In this document: positions 42,850 to 52,869 of the stretch, piece after piece
Layout: each line of letters starts with the position of its first letter
Numbering within the stretch: the stretch's first letter is position 1
From: Leishmania martiniquensis
Lineage: Eukaryota > Euglenozoa > Kinetoplastea > Trypanosomatida > Trypanosomatidae
NCBI RefSeq assembly: GCF_017916325.1
Contig: NC_090166.1
Location: forward strand, 1,178,228 to 1,242,227
Direction: 5' to 3'
DNA: 64,000 bases
Notes under the pieces: generated by a model
The model's input: only the letters and a program-made list of their open reading frames with translations
Databases searched by the model: none
Told to the model about the DNA's origin: nothing
Program-made: the position numbers and the translations under genes

Positions 42850-43536
42850 TCAGGCATCGAGTGAGATCGCGGGCATGCCGAGGTACTGCGACTCTCCATA
42901 AGGAGCCGCGCTCGGCCTGAACACATAGAAACATGTATCCGGTGACTTCACGTGATTCGACACTGCCATGGCACATGGCGATGCACTCTGCACCGCTGAG
43001 CTTGATGCCGTTGCGCAGCCGCACGATTTGCCACTGCGAGCCTCAGCCTTTCCTATCTGGCAGCAATCGACAATGACAAAGCCGCCCTGGTGCAACGCGT
43101 GCCGCACCATCGACGATGGCGAGGACGGAGACGGTGACACGGTACTGTCCGGCTCCGTGCTCGGGCAATCAATCACCGCCTGTGCGGGCACCGCCGTCTC
43201 TGTGCTCGCGCTCTCGCCCATGCCTGACACGTCGACGGCAATGAGATCTTTCTGAAGCGCTTTCCACAGCGACTCGTCGCGGATCAGCGCATTCCCCAAA
43301 ACAGGATAGCGATGCTGAGAAGAGGACGGCCCCGGGAGCGCCTCTGGTAGGCTTGCCGTGGAGCGCTGGCTCCCTGCCTGTGCGGCACCGGCGAAGACCG
43401 CTTCATTCCGTATCGTGACCGCCAACGTCGCGTTTCTATTCGTGCGATAGACGTACAGGCCTATCGCCACAAAGCCCCAAATGATGCCGGCAAAAAAAAG
43501 GAGCGTCGCCGTGACGGCGATTTGCGTACTCTCCAT
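42850..43536 (-). CDS. PEALP/YGxSQY-family membrane protein A
   Basis: A 228-residue protein of unknown function, started at MESTQIAVTATLLFF; the 53 codons upstream are leader-like. A membrane helix lies at residues 7-29 (VTATLLFFAGIIWGFVAIGLYVY), with a very short N-terminal end, followed by a basic stretch. Then LPEALP...YPVLGNALIRDESLWKALQKD, an acidic Ser/Thr/Pro linker, GGFVIVDCCQ, a Cys/Ser-rich part and the C-terminal PYGESQYLG. The block order matches protein B (48010-48735) and, more loosely, protein C (29707-30555). Signal-anchor topology would put the conserved blocks in the cytosol. No enzyme motif. It may be an adaptor or receptor tail; that is inference. Confidence 0.78.
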   Translation of the reverse strand: MESTQIAVTATLLFFAGIIWGFVAIGLYVYRTNRNATLAVTIRNEAVFAGAAQAGSQRSTASLPEALPGPSSSQHRYPVLGNALIRDESLWKALQKDLIAVDVSGMGESASTETAVPAQAVIDCPSTEPDSTVSPSPSSPSSMVRHALHQGGFVIVDCCQIGKAEARSGKSCGCATASSSAVQSASPCAMAVSNHVKSPDTCFYVFRPSAAPYGESQYLGMPAISLDA

Positions 43537-44524
43537 CTCCCCCTCTCTCACACGTTTTGTTTGTATTACTATGACGATGCAACTTTTCTTCTGCTCCCGT
43601 TTCTTTTCCTTTTTTCGGGAGGGAAGGGGCAGAGATCTACACGAAACAGCGGCTTTACTGTGAGTCCCACAAACGTGCCGATGCGCGGGCAACAAATCAC
43701 TGTGCCACTCACACGACTAGGAAGACGCCCAGGAGCTCTGACGTTTGTAGTTCTGACACTGAGACAGAAGCATCCATGTAGAGGGCTGGTCCTTCGCGGG
43801 GCTTGTCGATTCCTTGTTCGTGGTGCGCAGAGGTGAAAGATAATTGGGGGGGGGAGGAGAAGGACGCGATGTGCGCACCTATCTGCAGAGAGAGAGAGAG
43901 CGGTGCAGGCAGAGGAAGGTGGGAAGACATCGTGGATTCATCACCAGAACCGCTGCATAGCCTCGCTGCTCAGAGCTGCACTTAAGCCGATGGAGGCCGC
44001 ATTCCTCCTAAAGGGCCGGGAGATGGGTGGTGACGGAGCAAAGACATCTCAGCCTCCGCTGCTTTCCTCTCAGATACTTTTTCTTTGTTGAGCGTGCCCC
44101 CCAAAGTGAGTGATCCGGAAATCACCTCCAAACCTCCGCACTCGGTGCGCGGGTAAGAGTCAGTGTGTGTGTGGAGGGGGGAGAGTGTCATAAAGCCTGC
44201 CAGCAGTCGAGCGTTTCTTCCGAGAGCGACAGCCGTCAATGAACTCACGAAAGGGAAATACGCATACACGCACACACACAAACACAATAAGCTGACCGGT
44301 ACCGGAAGGAAGCAGACCAGCTTACCTAAGCAGAATGTTAACAAGAATTGGAAAGCAAAGGCGAGATGCCCTCACCTTCGAAAAGCTCGAGCAACAGGAA
44401 AGCCGAACACGCGTCGGTTGAGCGCACAGTTAGGTGAACGCAACGCCGCATATTCTCTAACCTCCGAGAAGGACGAAATGGGAGCATAAAAAAAGAGGCA
44501 TCGACTACGTCTCGAGAACAGGCC

Positions 44525-44541
44525 TATATATATATATATAT
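44525..44541. repeat. (TA)n microsatellite
   Basis: About eight TA units. A similar (AT)n run lies at 47067-47082. Confidence 0.9.
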
Positions 44542-45119
44542 GGGAGCGTCGCCAAACAAAGATAGAGGGAGGCGAGCGAAGCATGTCGACACTGGATACT
44601 ACGAGCACTATCAGCGTAGGCGCACATTCGAGGAAGGCGCTCTCCACTAGGCGTATCACTCTGCAAAGTGGCATGTGCTGTGCGTTTAAAAGGCTAAAGA
44701 GGGGGTTGGAGGGGCTCCCCAGTCAGCTGAGAAGTGAGCTGCGGGACGCCTACTCTGTCCCTCCACGCTTTCGGTGAAACGGGCGGGTGGGGGGCGGGGG
44801 AGCCTGAGGCAACACTGATTGGCACGGGAGGGGGGAAGGGGAAGCGAAGAGTCATCCGCAAGAGTACCATCCCTCCAACGCATGAGGAAGTCCTCCCGAC
44901 AGCGCTCCTTCTCTTTGGCCGGCACAGTGGAGCGACAGTCTGCATCGTCCGTATACCGCAGCGCCATCTGGAAACAGGAGCCCGTCTCCCCCCCGTAGAG
45001 ACGCGCCAACCCATTCCTTCAGCGCACTTGACGCATGCCGACTGATACGGTCAAGGCTGCCGCTCACGCCCTTGGGAACAGTGCTTTGTGGGCGAGAGTA
45101 TTTCGACCAGAGAGTGCGG

Positions 45120-45260
45120 TGCCGCGAAGTCCATTTGGCTTTCCCACAGCATTACTTCATCTCAGATGATCATGCAGTCTGGCAAGGGTCCGCTATGGGT
45201 ATGATCAACAGCAAGGGGAAGGGCCTCTGGCACGCCAGCACTGGCGTCTCGAGCCGCGTT
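45120..45260 (-). pseudogene. decayed copy of the PEALP/YGxSQY family
   Basis: The minus frame reads VPEALPLAVDHTHSGP, then a short diverged stretch, MII, an in-frame TGA, and directly DEVMLWESQMDF. Proteins A and B have LPEALP...YPVLGNALIRDESLWKALQKD and LPEAIPVEVNTIHGGPVLGNAVIKD at the same spacing. The stop replaces the Arg/Lys codon (CGA to TGA would do it). Frame is lost on both sides, and no YGxSQY end is found. It lies midway between A and B, as expected for a tandem array that lost a member. Confidence 0.7.
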
Positions 45261-47066
45261 CCCCTCCATCGCGCGATGACCACGACGTACGGATACCCGC
45301 GTGCCTCGCTTCCCTAGATTTAGGCTGCTGAAGAAAGAGGCCTGTGACTGTAAGTTCAGTGTGGGGCCAGAGCTCCGCAGTTGCCGTCGAAGAGACGACC
45401 CCGTCGACAATAGAGGGCCAGCAGCGAGGCATTGACTTCACCATTGCCGGCGCCGTGACATAAAGGAGCATCAATGAGGCCGACAGTGCTGCGGCGGACT
45501 ATACTCAGTCTCCGTTCAATGAAGAAAAGGGCGGAGGAAAAAGTTCCGCACGCGCGCATGCGTGTGTGGCAGTCTGCCCGCGTGTATTCGCGTACATCCG
45601 CGCCTCAGCACCTTCGGTCCCTGAAAGCATGCACACCGACATCGTCGACTAGAGAGACGCAGTGGTCAGGCTCGCTCCTCCGGCAGTGCATGAAGGCGGT
45701 TGCACACATCAGTAGGCGCGACATAGTAAAGAGAGAAACGACTAGGAAAGAGTCTCAGCTGTGCAATAGAGAAAAATGGACACATCCCAGAAAGAATCGA
45801 GAGATGCTTCGCGCGCCCTCCTCTGCTGCAGAAGTTGCACTCTGGCCGAGACAGAGGGTGTCCATACGCCCCTCCCCCCTCCCCATAGTTCTAAACTGCT
45901 TCCCGAAAAGGGGGCGGTGCCGAGGTGATCTATCAGACTACTTGGCCGCGTCTCGCCACAGTCGTCGACCTCGAAAGAGGTGAAACGTCGCCGATTACCT
46001 TGTCGTCAGCCACAAGAGAGAAGCGACAGAAACAGCACATTATGAGCAAAACAAAAACAACAAAAGGAAAATGAAGCCAATGCACTGACAACGGATGCGG
46101 ACATGCATGATGCACTACCTGAGAGAGAGGGGGAGGGAGGGAGAGGGGGAGAGAGGAAGCGGCACACCCCGCTCACCCGAAAGCCTTTGGGCGCTTTCCC
46201 CGGTGTCCCCTGCCGTTTTGCTTGTTTGCGTTGCATGTCAGACTCAATTGCGTGTCTGCAGCATTCACGTGAAAAGGCACCCGACACAACATCCACAGAG
46301 GAGAAAAGAACGATCGAAAGAAAAAAGAAAAGACAGAAGGTCGACGCCTTTCCCGTTTTTTTTATTATTATCGTCCCTTTCAGCATTTTTGATTCGGCCA
46401 ACACCCCGTCGACAACCGCATACGCAGGCATCCCGTCCCTCACTCAACCTCGCTGCCGCACGGCTCCAGCCGGCCCATCTAGGACAACGCCGTCTCGGCA
46501 TTGACGCGGAGCATGCACCGAGACCGGCTCCTCCTGTCTCGCATCGTCCTTTCTTATGGCTCTGAGCTGCGCTATCGGCGCCAGAGGCGCTTGGATGGAC
46601 TTCCAAACTGCACCGCAAGTGAGCCTCGCGAAGCGAACGGCTCTAGGGCCGTCGATTGAATGGCAGCGTAGCACAGGCGCGCCCGCATAGAGGCGGAGGG
46701 GGGCAACGGACCGCCGGGTGGACGCCAAGCGAACCTGAACAGAGAAACGGAACCTAACATACAGCAAATAACAAAGCACGTCGCAGGAGAGCATCGGTAT
46801 TCGACCGCCCACGACACAGACTGTCCGTGAAAGGGTGTGGAAAAAAAAGGCGTGTGCGGGTGAAAAAAGGAGAGGGTGAGAAGAGCAACAAGCAGAAAAT
46901 AGAGAACCAAAAAAAAAGAGGGCAGTCGAGGGCGAGAGGAGAGAAACGTAGCGCAGGCAGGGCGACTGCGTGAGACACGAGGGGCGGAGAGGGGCCTGTG
47001 AAAGGAGGGTGACATCAACTACAGTCAACGCATTACACAACGGAAAACCTGCGTACGAGCACCGGC

Positions 47067-47082
47067 ATATATATATATATAT
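47067..47082. repeat. (AT)n microsatellite
   Basis: Eight AT units in the spacer downstream of protein B. Confidence 0.9.
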
Positions 47083-48009
47083 AACAACGTCAACAAAAGA
47101 ACCCGCAGATCTGCCAGCGCCTTCAATGAGCATAAAGCTCGGCATCTTAGCGAGACAGCCTGCACTACCCCACACCAGCCCCACTCTTGTCCTCTCTACA
47201 ACAGAGGCGCCAATGAGCACAACAAGCCGTCAGGCGTCGCTGCGACACACGGCCGCGCCAGAAAAATAGGAGAGCAGGCAGTAAAGGCTCTACAGGGACG
47301 AGCGGCAAAGCAACAAGGAGAGAGACGGGGGAGGGGGTCGAGGCCGCAACCACACCAAGGGGGGCTTTTAAGAAAGACTGAAACCAAAGGGGGGGCGCCG
47401 CCATGTGGAGGATACCTTCTAGCTCTGCCAAGAGTGGCCCCTCTCTCACAGCACGCTGATACCGCGTGTACTGCCGATGAGCAGGCAAGTTGGCGCATGC
47501 CTCAGAGTGCGGGTCTCGCCAAAAGTGACGCTCCCGCTATGTACCCTTCGCCCGCGAGAACAGATGAAGGAAAAAAGAAGAACAACGAGGGCGAAGTGAT
47601 ATTGGCAGCGGCATTTCGCTGCAATATATAGAGAGAGGGATGAAGTTGTACCGTTGCACCTCAGAGGCCTGCCTCCATCACGGTGCGCTGAGGAGGGCTC
47701 GCCGATACAGTCAGGTCCAGCCACACAGAGAGGGCCTTGGGCGAAAGAGGCTACAAGTACGGAGATGGCCAAGTGTGCCTCACCCAGCGAATACACAGGG
47801 GCATGCTGTTTGACAGTGAGAGAGAGGGAGGGAGGGAGGGGGGCAGCGAGGGAGGAACGCGTTGCGCCAACTCTTGCGATACCGGCGAGCGTGATAGAAA
47901 AAAAGGAATCAAGAAGTGGTCATGGGCAAATAAACAAAGGGCGCCAGAATGTCACAACAGCCCTTCCACCACGATTCCTACCTCTGTCACCCGGCGGATA
48001 GGGTTCCGC

Positions 48010-48735
48010 CTAAGCTCTCTGTGCTTGCCGGGGGCTGCTGTAGTACTGGGATGCACCGTAAAACACGCTGGAGGTCTGATGTCGGTAAAATTCAAGTGTG
48101 TGAGCCTCTTGCTGATTCCTGCGGTGCGGCGCCTGCTGAGCCGATGATACGGAGCCCGGGTTACCTACAGCCTCTGCCCGCAGCCCCACCGGCTCCTGCG
48201 GGTACTCGACGATCACATATCCGCCGCACGCGAGGTCCTCGGGGAACGCGACCACCTCACTCCGCTCCCACTGCTCGGAGGTGGGGGAGTACTGGGCCGA
48301 CGCCGGAGGTTCGCCGCCCGGGGCGGTATGAACGCCTCGGCTCCGTGCCGTCGTCCGGTGGGTACCGTGACGATTCGACGAGTTAGGGCCGCTGGCGAGC
48401 GCACCAGACGAAGAGGTTGGGACATCCACCCGCACGAGCTCACTCTCGTACTTCCGCAGAATGCTGGCGTCTTTGATGACCGCATTCCCAAGCACTGGGC
48501 CGCCATGAATGGTGTTTACCTCCACCGGAATTGCCTCTGGCAGACGATCACGACTCCGTCTATTGCGCCCACGCAACGCTTCCCTGTTCACCCGTACCTC
48601 CGCATTTCGTGCCGCCTGCTCGGCGAACTTTCGCCTGTTACGGATACAGAGACGCAGAAAGGTGGCGAGTCCACCAATAAATATGATAATGACGACGACC
48701 GTCGCCACGAGGACAAACGTATTGTGACTCTGCAT
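48010..48735 (-). CDS. PEALP/YGxSQY-family membrane protein B
   Basis: A 241-residue protein of unknown function. The N-terminal helix (FVLVATVVVIIIFIGGLATFL, residues 7-27) is followed by a strongly basic stretch (IRNRRKF...RGRNRRSRDR), which fits a signal anchor with a cytosolic C-terminus. Then come LPEAIP...GGPVLGNAVIKDASILRKYESELVRVD, a long Ser/Thr/Gly/Pro linker, GGYVIVEYPQ and the end VFYGASQYY. Same block order as protein A. On the transcribed strand a TCTCTCTCTCTCCTC tract at 48751-48766 followed by AG at 48745-48746 could be the splice acceptor, leaving a very short leader. Confidence 0.8.
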   Translation of the reverse strand: MQSHNTFVLVATVVVIIIFIGGLATFLRLCIRNRRKFAEQAARNAEVRVNREALRGRNRRSRDRLPEAIPVEVNTIHGGPVLGNAVIKDASILRKYESELVRVDVPTSSSGALASGPNSSNRHGTHRTTARSRGVHTAPGGEPPASAQYSPTSEQWERSEVVAFPEDLACGGYVIVEYPQEPVGLRAEAVGNPGSVSSAQQAPHRRNQQEAHTLEFYRHQTSSVFYGASQYYSSPRQAQRA

Positions 48736-51093
48736 CGGAGCAACCTCAGTGAGGAGAGAGAGAGAGTTGGTAATGGCAGTGCGGCTCCAGGGAGAGCAGA
48801 GGCAGCAGCACGAGATGCGTCTCCTAAGGGAAGGAGAGGGAGGGAGGGGAGAGGAAGAGGAAGCCCGATGGCACAGAGCGCTTGGCAGTAGTCTCTGAGT
48901 GGCTTTGAGGGGACAGACGGATTCGCACAGACCAGCACGCGATGGCGCTGAAGGGCGTCACGGCAGCAGCTCGATAACAGCACGTCACGGAGATGATATC
49001 GTGAGCCGGCTGCTGCCCAAGATAAGAGAGACGGGCCTGCCCACGTATCTGCGTGCGTATCACAGGTGCTTCACTTCCCCGAGTGGCCGAGGGTGCAGCG
49101 CCTGTGTGTGTGTGTTGTGTGTGGGTGTTGACGCAGCGTTTGCATGCAAAATGTGAGGCGGTCCGATGGCCCAATACCAAAGTGTAGTGAGTGTGTGTGG
49201 GGAGGAATGGAATGAGATGACAGAGAGGAGCGAAAGTGTGGGGGAGGGGAGGGGGCGGCACGGCACGGCAGAATTCGCCGCAAACCCCTTCTGCGGAGGA
49301 CGCCATCCGTTTAAGTGGGCCCCAGAGACGGCGCGCTATAACCTTCGAGGTCGGAGCTATTGGAAAAGCCTGAAAGGTGCTATCCACTTCGCCCGCCTTA
49401 TCGTCAGCAACTGAAGCTACTCTCGTGCCACTGTCGACCGCACTGGACACTCCGCATACGGAACAATAGAGTGGAGGGAAAGCAGATATTCAGCCCAAGG
49501 GAAGAAGATACTGCAGCGAGGACTGTCCCGAGAGAGGGTGCACCGTGCATAGAGAATCAAGGCGCTTCCATTTTCCCTCTGGGACAAGCAAGAAGAAGTA
49601 AGGGAGGCACAGAGCACAACCGTTCGTACTCCATGGCCGCCGCTTTGAGCCCCTCCCCCTCCCCCCTCACCCTGTCTCTTTCACACAGACAAACACGCAC
49701 CTCCTCCCCCTACTCTCTGCCTCGTTTCTATGTCCCTCTGAGTGTATGCGTGTGTGCGTGTGTGTGCGAGTATGCATATATTAATATGCCATTCCTATCG
49801 ACTGCCAGCCAACCGCGCCGCAGATGACGGACTCCCGGGGACACTATAACGCGAGGGAGTCAGCCACAGGGAGGGGCCGTGAGAGCGTCAGTGGGAACAT
49901 GGCAAAAGAGTGAGGGAGATAAATCGGGAAAGGGGAGGGGCTGTGGCACCGATGTCTCTCTGTCACGTCGCGCACAGCCTCTTACCCCTCCCCCCGCCTC
50001 GTCCCCCTTTTGTGTGCGCTCAGAATCGCTGATGTTGGCGCCTGTTGCCTTCCCTTTTTTGATGAGCAGTGGAGCACTGACGTGACATGTGGAAAGCGGA
50101 AATATTTTCAAAGAAAGAAAAACAGCGCGTATTCGGCTCGTTTTGCTCGCGTCGGAAGCCCTTCGCCCTCACGCATTCGAAGCGAAGGGCATCTTTAACG
50201 ACACGCCCCCGTGCAGACAAACACCGTTGGCCCTCCGCATCTTGTCCCTGCCCTCCTCTGCGCTTCCGTGCAGCACAGCTACACCAAGGGAGTCGAACGG
50301 CGGCAGGGGAGGGACGTTGAGGCGCAGCAAAGAATGGCACGGAGTTACAAAAAAAAAGATGAAGAAAATGCGAGATTCGTGGACATTGCCGAGCGCTAAC
50401 GCGAACACCGGTAGTCACCTCAGAGGCAAACGCAGCCACGCCATCACAAGTTGTCGCGTGCTGTGCACTTCGAATCGCTTTGCTGTGTGCGTGGGGGGGA
50501 GGGGAGAGGGAAAGCACTCCTTCATGGCGAAGAGAGGGAGAGATGGGAGGTGCGCTCTCGTTCGAAGAGGGCCATCTCGTCTCACGTACTTTACTTCGCG
50601 AAAGAGTTGAGGAGTCGAACCACGACGAGGTAGCCAAACGGTACCTGAAGAGCTTCTCGCTTCTTGGCACTGCATGCGAGAGGGCGAAAAAGAGATATAG
50701 CGTAGAGGCGTTGAGGGTGCCCGGATACCCACAGCGTCGATGACGGCGCAAGCGCAAAAGAGACGGGCACAGAGAGAGAGAGCTGACCCTCTTTGACGTC
50801 CTGTGCGAAACAAAACTGCGAAAGCGGCTACCTTTTCCTGACCGTAAAGGAGATCAGACGACGGCAGCGTCCGCTGTGAGCGAATGAGAGGCTGTGGGGT
50901 GGACGCTTTGGGAAGTGCTGTACACCCCACACGAGGAGCTGTGATAGGCGAACCTTTCAATGGGAAAAAAAGGAGCAAAAAAAAAAACGCCGCTTTCAGC
51001 GTTCAGCAGCGATTTGTGCCTTTGCATCCCTGTGAGATGCCGGGTCGATGAGCGTGCCGGACCGCCGTGCAGTCTCTCTGAGCGGCTATTATC
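48736..51093. other. gene-free spacer, 2.4 kb
   Basis: Presumed 3' UTR of the 59-residue protein gene and leader of protein B, with (GT)n near 49105-49118 and 49185-49200. No gene, repeat copy or motif recognised. Confidence 0.5.
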
Positions 51094-51273
51094 TTACTTC
51101 GCCTTCTCCTCGATGTGGCCGTCGGCCGCCTTGTTGTCCTCCGCACGCTCCTGCAGCTCCTTCAGCTTGGGACTGATGCAGTTAATCTGTGCCCAGTAAA
51201 AGCAGAGCACCATCGCAATGAACAGCAGCAGCCAACTATTGAGGCAAGGAAGAAACTCGTTGCTCGATTCCAT
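51094..51273 (-). CDS. 59-residue single-pass membrane protein
   Basis: The product starts at MESSNEFLPCLNSWLLL. Residues 9-28 are a clear hydrophobic helix (CLNSWLLLFIAMVLCFYWAQ), followed by INCISPKLKELQER and a charged, acidic/basic tail ending in HIEEKAK. The same frame is open for 29 more codons upstream, but those look like leader. Small size makes the call less certain, yet the hydrophobic helix followed by an amphipathic charged tail is typical of real small ER or mitochondrial membrane proteins. No family recognised. It lies 1.6 kb downstream of the symplekin gene. Confidence 0.6.
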   Translation of the reverse strand: MESSNEFLPCLNSWLLLFIAMVLCFYWAQINCISPKLKELQERAEDNKAADGHIEEKAK

Positions 51274-52869
51274 GGTGGAGGACTTCTGTGATAGACGTGA
51301 ATGATATACAGCGACGCTGCTCCAGAGCGGCGAGTCCACTCGACCGCGCTTCCCTGTCACTCTGAAGAAGATGCGACGAGCCCGGCGAGTCGTGCACGAA
51401 TGCGCTTGACCGCGGTGCAGCTGCTCGGTATCATACAGTCTCTCATTGCATTCTCAGTGATATGATCGAAAGCGTTCAGATGGCGGAGGAGAAGGCGAGC
51501 ACAAGTGCAGCGCGGCGGAGCATGGAAGACGGTTCGGTGTGCCGGGAGCGCATCCCTGATGTCTGTCCGCCATCGCTTTCATCGTATCAGATGCCCTGCG
51601 CACCACTTCCGAATAAGTCGTCCGAGGAGCCGCCAAAGGCACCACATTTTGGGCATATGTTTTAGTCTTTTCCTTCTGTGGAAGCGCACACGTGCAGTTT
51701 TCAGAAGTGATGCGCAGTCTTCTCTGAAACGCTAACAGATTGAGGGGGCGGGGCGGCGGCGGTGGATGGAAGGGGGCAGTGGACAGGGACGCCAAGGTTT
51801 GAAGGGGACACATTACCTGGACATCCTGTATCACTCATGGAGACGTAAGAGTGAGTGAGCAGATGTCGTGGAGTAAACACGAGCACGCCACCCCTTCCCC
51901 CTTCTACACACATAAAAAAAACATGGCGATAAAGCAGCACTGCAGAGCGAGGGAGGCCGCCAGTTTGGAGGCTCTGCTCGAAGAGGGGTCACAGCTGTCG
52001 GGCAGGTCGACACCTTTTTCCCGGGAGGCAGCCCTCTTTCTCATTGTTCGGGCAGCCACAGAATTCCAGGCGCGGACTGCGCAGACGTGGGCATCATGTA
52101 ACGCAGTGCGCCGACGGCCAACCGCGCAAGGACATGCGTAAAAAAGAGAGAGGCCCGCTGTTTAGGCACGGCACGAATTCATTAGCCATTCATGATGGCC
52201 TGTTTCTGGTCACTACGCTTTCAGAGGGGGGTGAGTGGATGGAGGGATGCGTGGAAAGCGATGATGTGCCAAGGGATCGGAGGCAGAGGGAGAGGGGGCG
52301 TAAGAAGTTGTATTGTCGAAAGATGCGCCGGGCGACAGTCGGGCAGCACGAGCCCTCGAGACCTGGCGATACGCTGAGCGGTCAGCTTCGAGCCCCACCT
52401 CGGAGCCGAGGCCGGGACTCGTATGCCAGCCGCACGCACGACACCCGTTAGCCCCGTCCAGAGGCGCTGCGCGAGCTTCGTGCACAGAGAGAGAGAGCGA
52501 CGGCTTCCCGGCGTACATGTACATACCTTCGCTCGTCGGGCCGGCGTTTGAGCCCCAGCCGCTTATCATCCTCAACGGAGAACGCCCCAGCACGTGCATG
52601 GGCGCGGCGCATATCGGCGAGCCCAACCCCAGCGCGCCGGTTCAGTAGCGTCGCAGACACCATTACATTAATCCACCAACCACTACCAGCCGCGCGACTT
52701 CACGACACTCCTGAGACAGTGTCTCGACGCGCATCCGCGGCTCGTGAAAAAACGTGTCCAGCCCTCCTCCTCCTCCCCCCTCAGTACACTTTTCCCATTG
52801 CCGAAGTCCATTCGTTCTTTCCTTCGCTCTCTCTCGTTTCGTCCTCTTCCGCATAGCGCCATTACCGCC
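51274..52869. other. gene-free spacer, 1.6 kb
   Basis: Presumed 3' UTR of the symplekin-like gene and leader of the 59-residue protein gene. Nothing recognisable; the 137-codon minus frame at 52213-52626 has no motif. Confidence 0.5.

Larger units (their letters stand above)
43537..48009. other. 4.5-kb interval with one family relic and no intact gene
   Basis: Presumed 3' UTR of protein B and leader of protein A. It contains a decayed PEALP-family copy (45120-45260), (TA)n at 44525-44541 and 47067-47082, and purine runs (+ strand) near 46120-46160 and 47815-47850. The 258-codon minus frame at 46444-47220 is low-complexity and is not called. Confidence 0.5.

Noticed and set aside
46444..47220. 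258-codon minus frame with several hydrophobic runs
   Set aside because: The hydrophobic runs come from translated (AT)n and polypyrimidine sequence. It shows no similarity to the neighbouring membrane-protein family.
42850..48735. Protein A and B as members of the amastin surface family
   Set aside because: Only one membrane helix each and no amastin signature; amastins have four helices.
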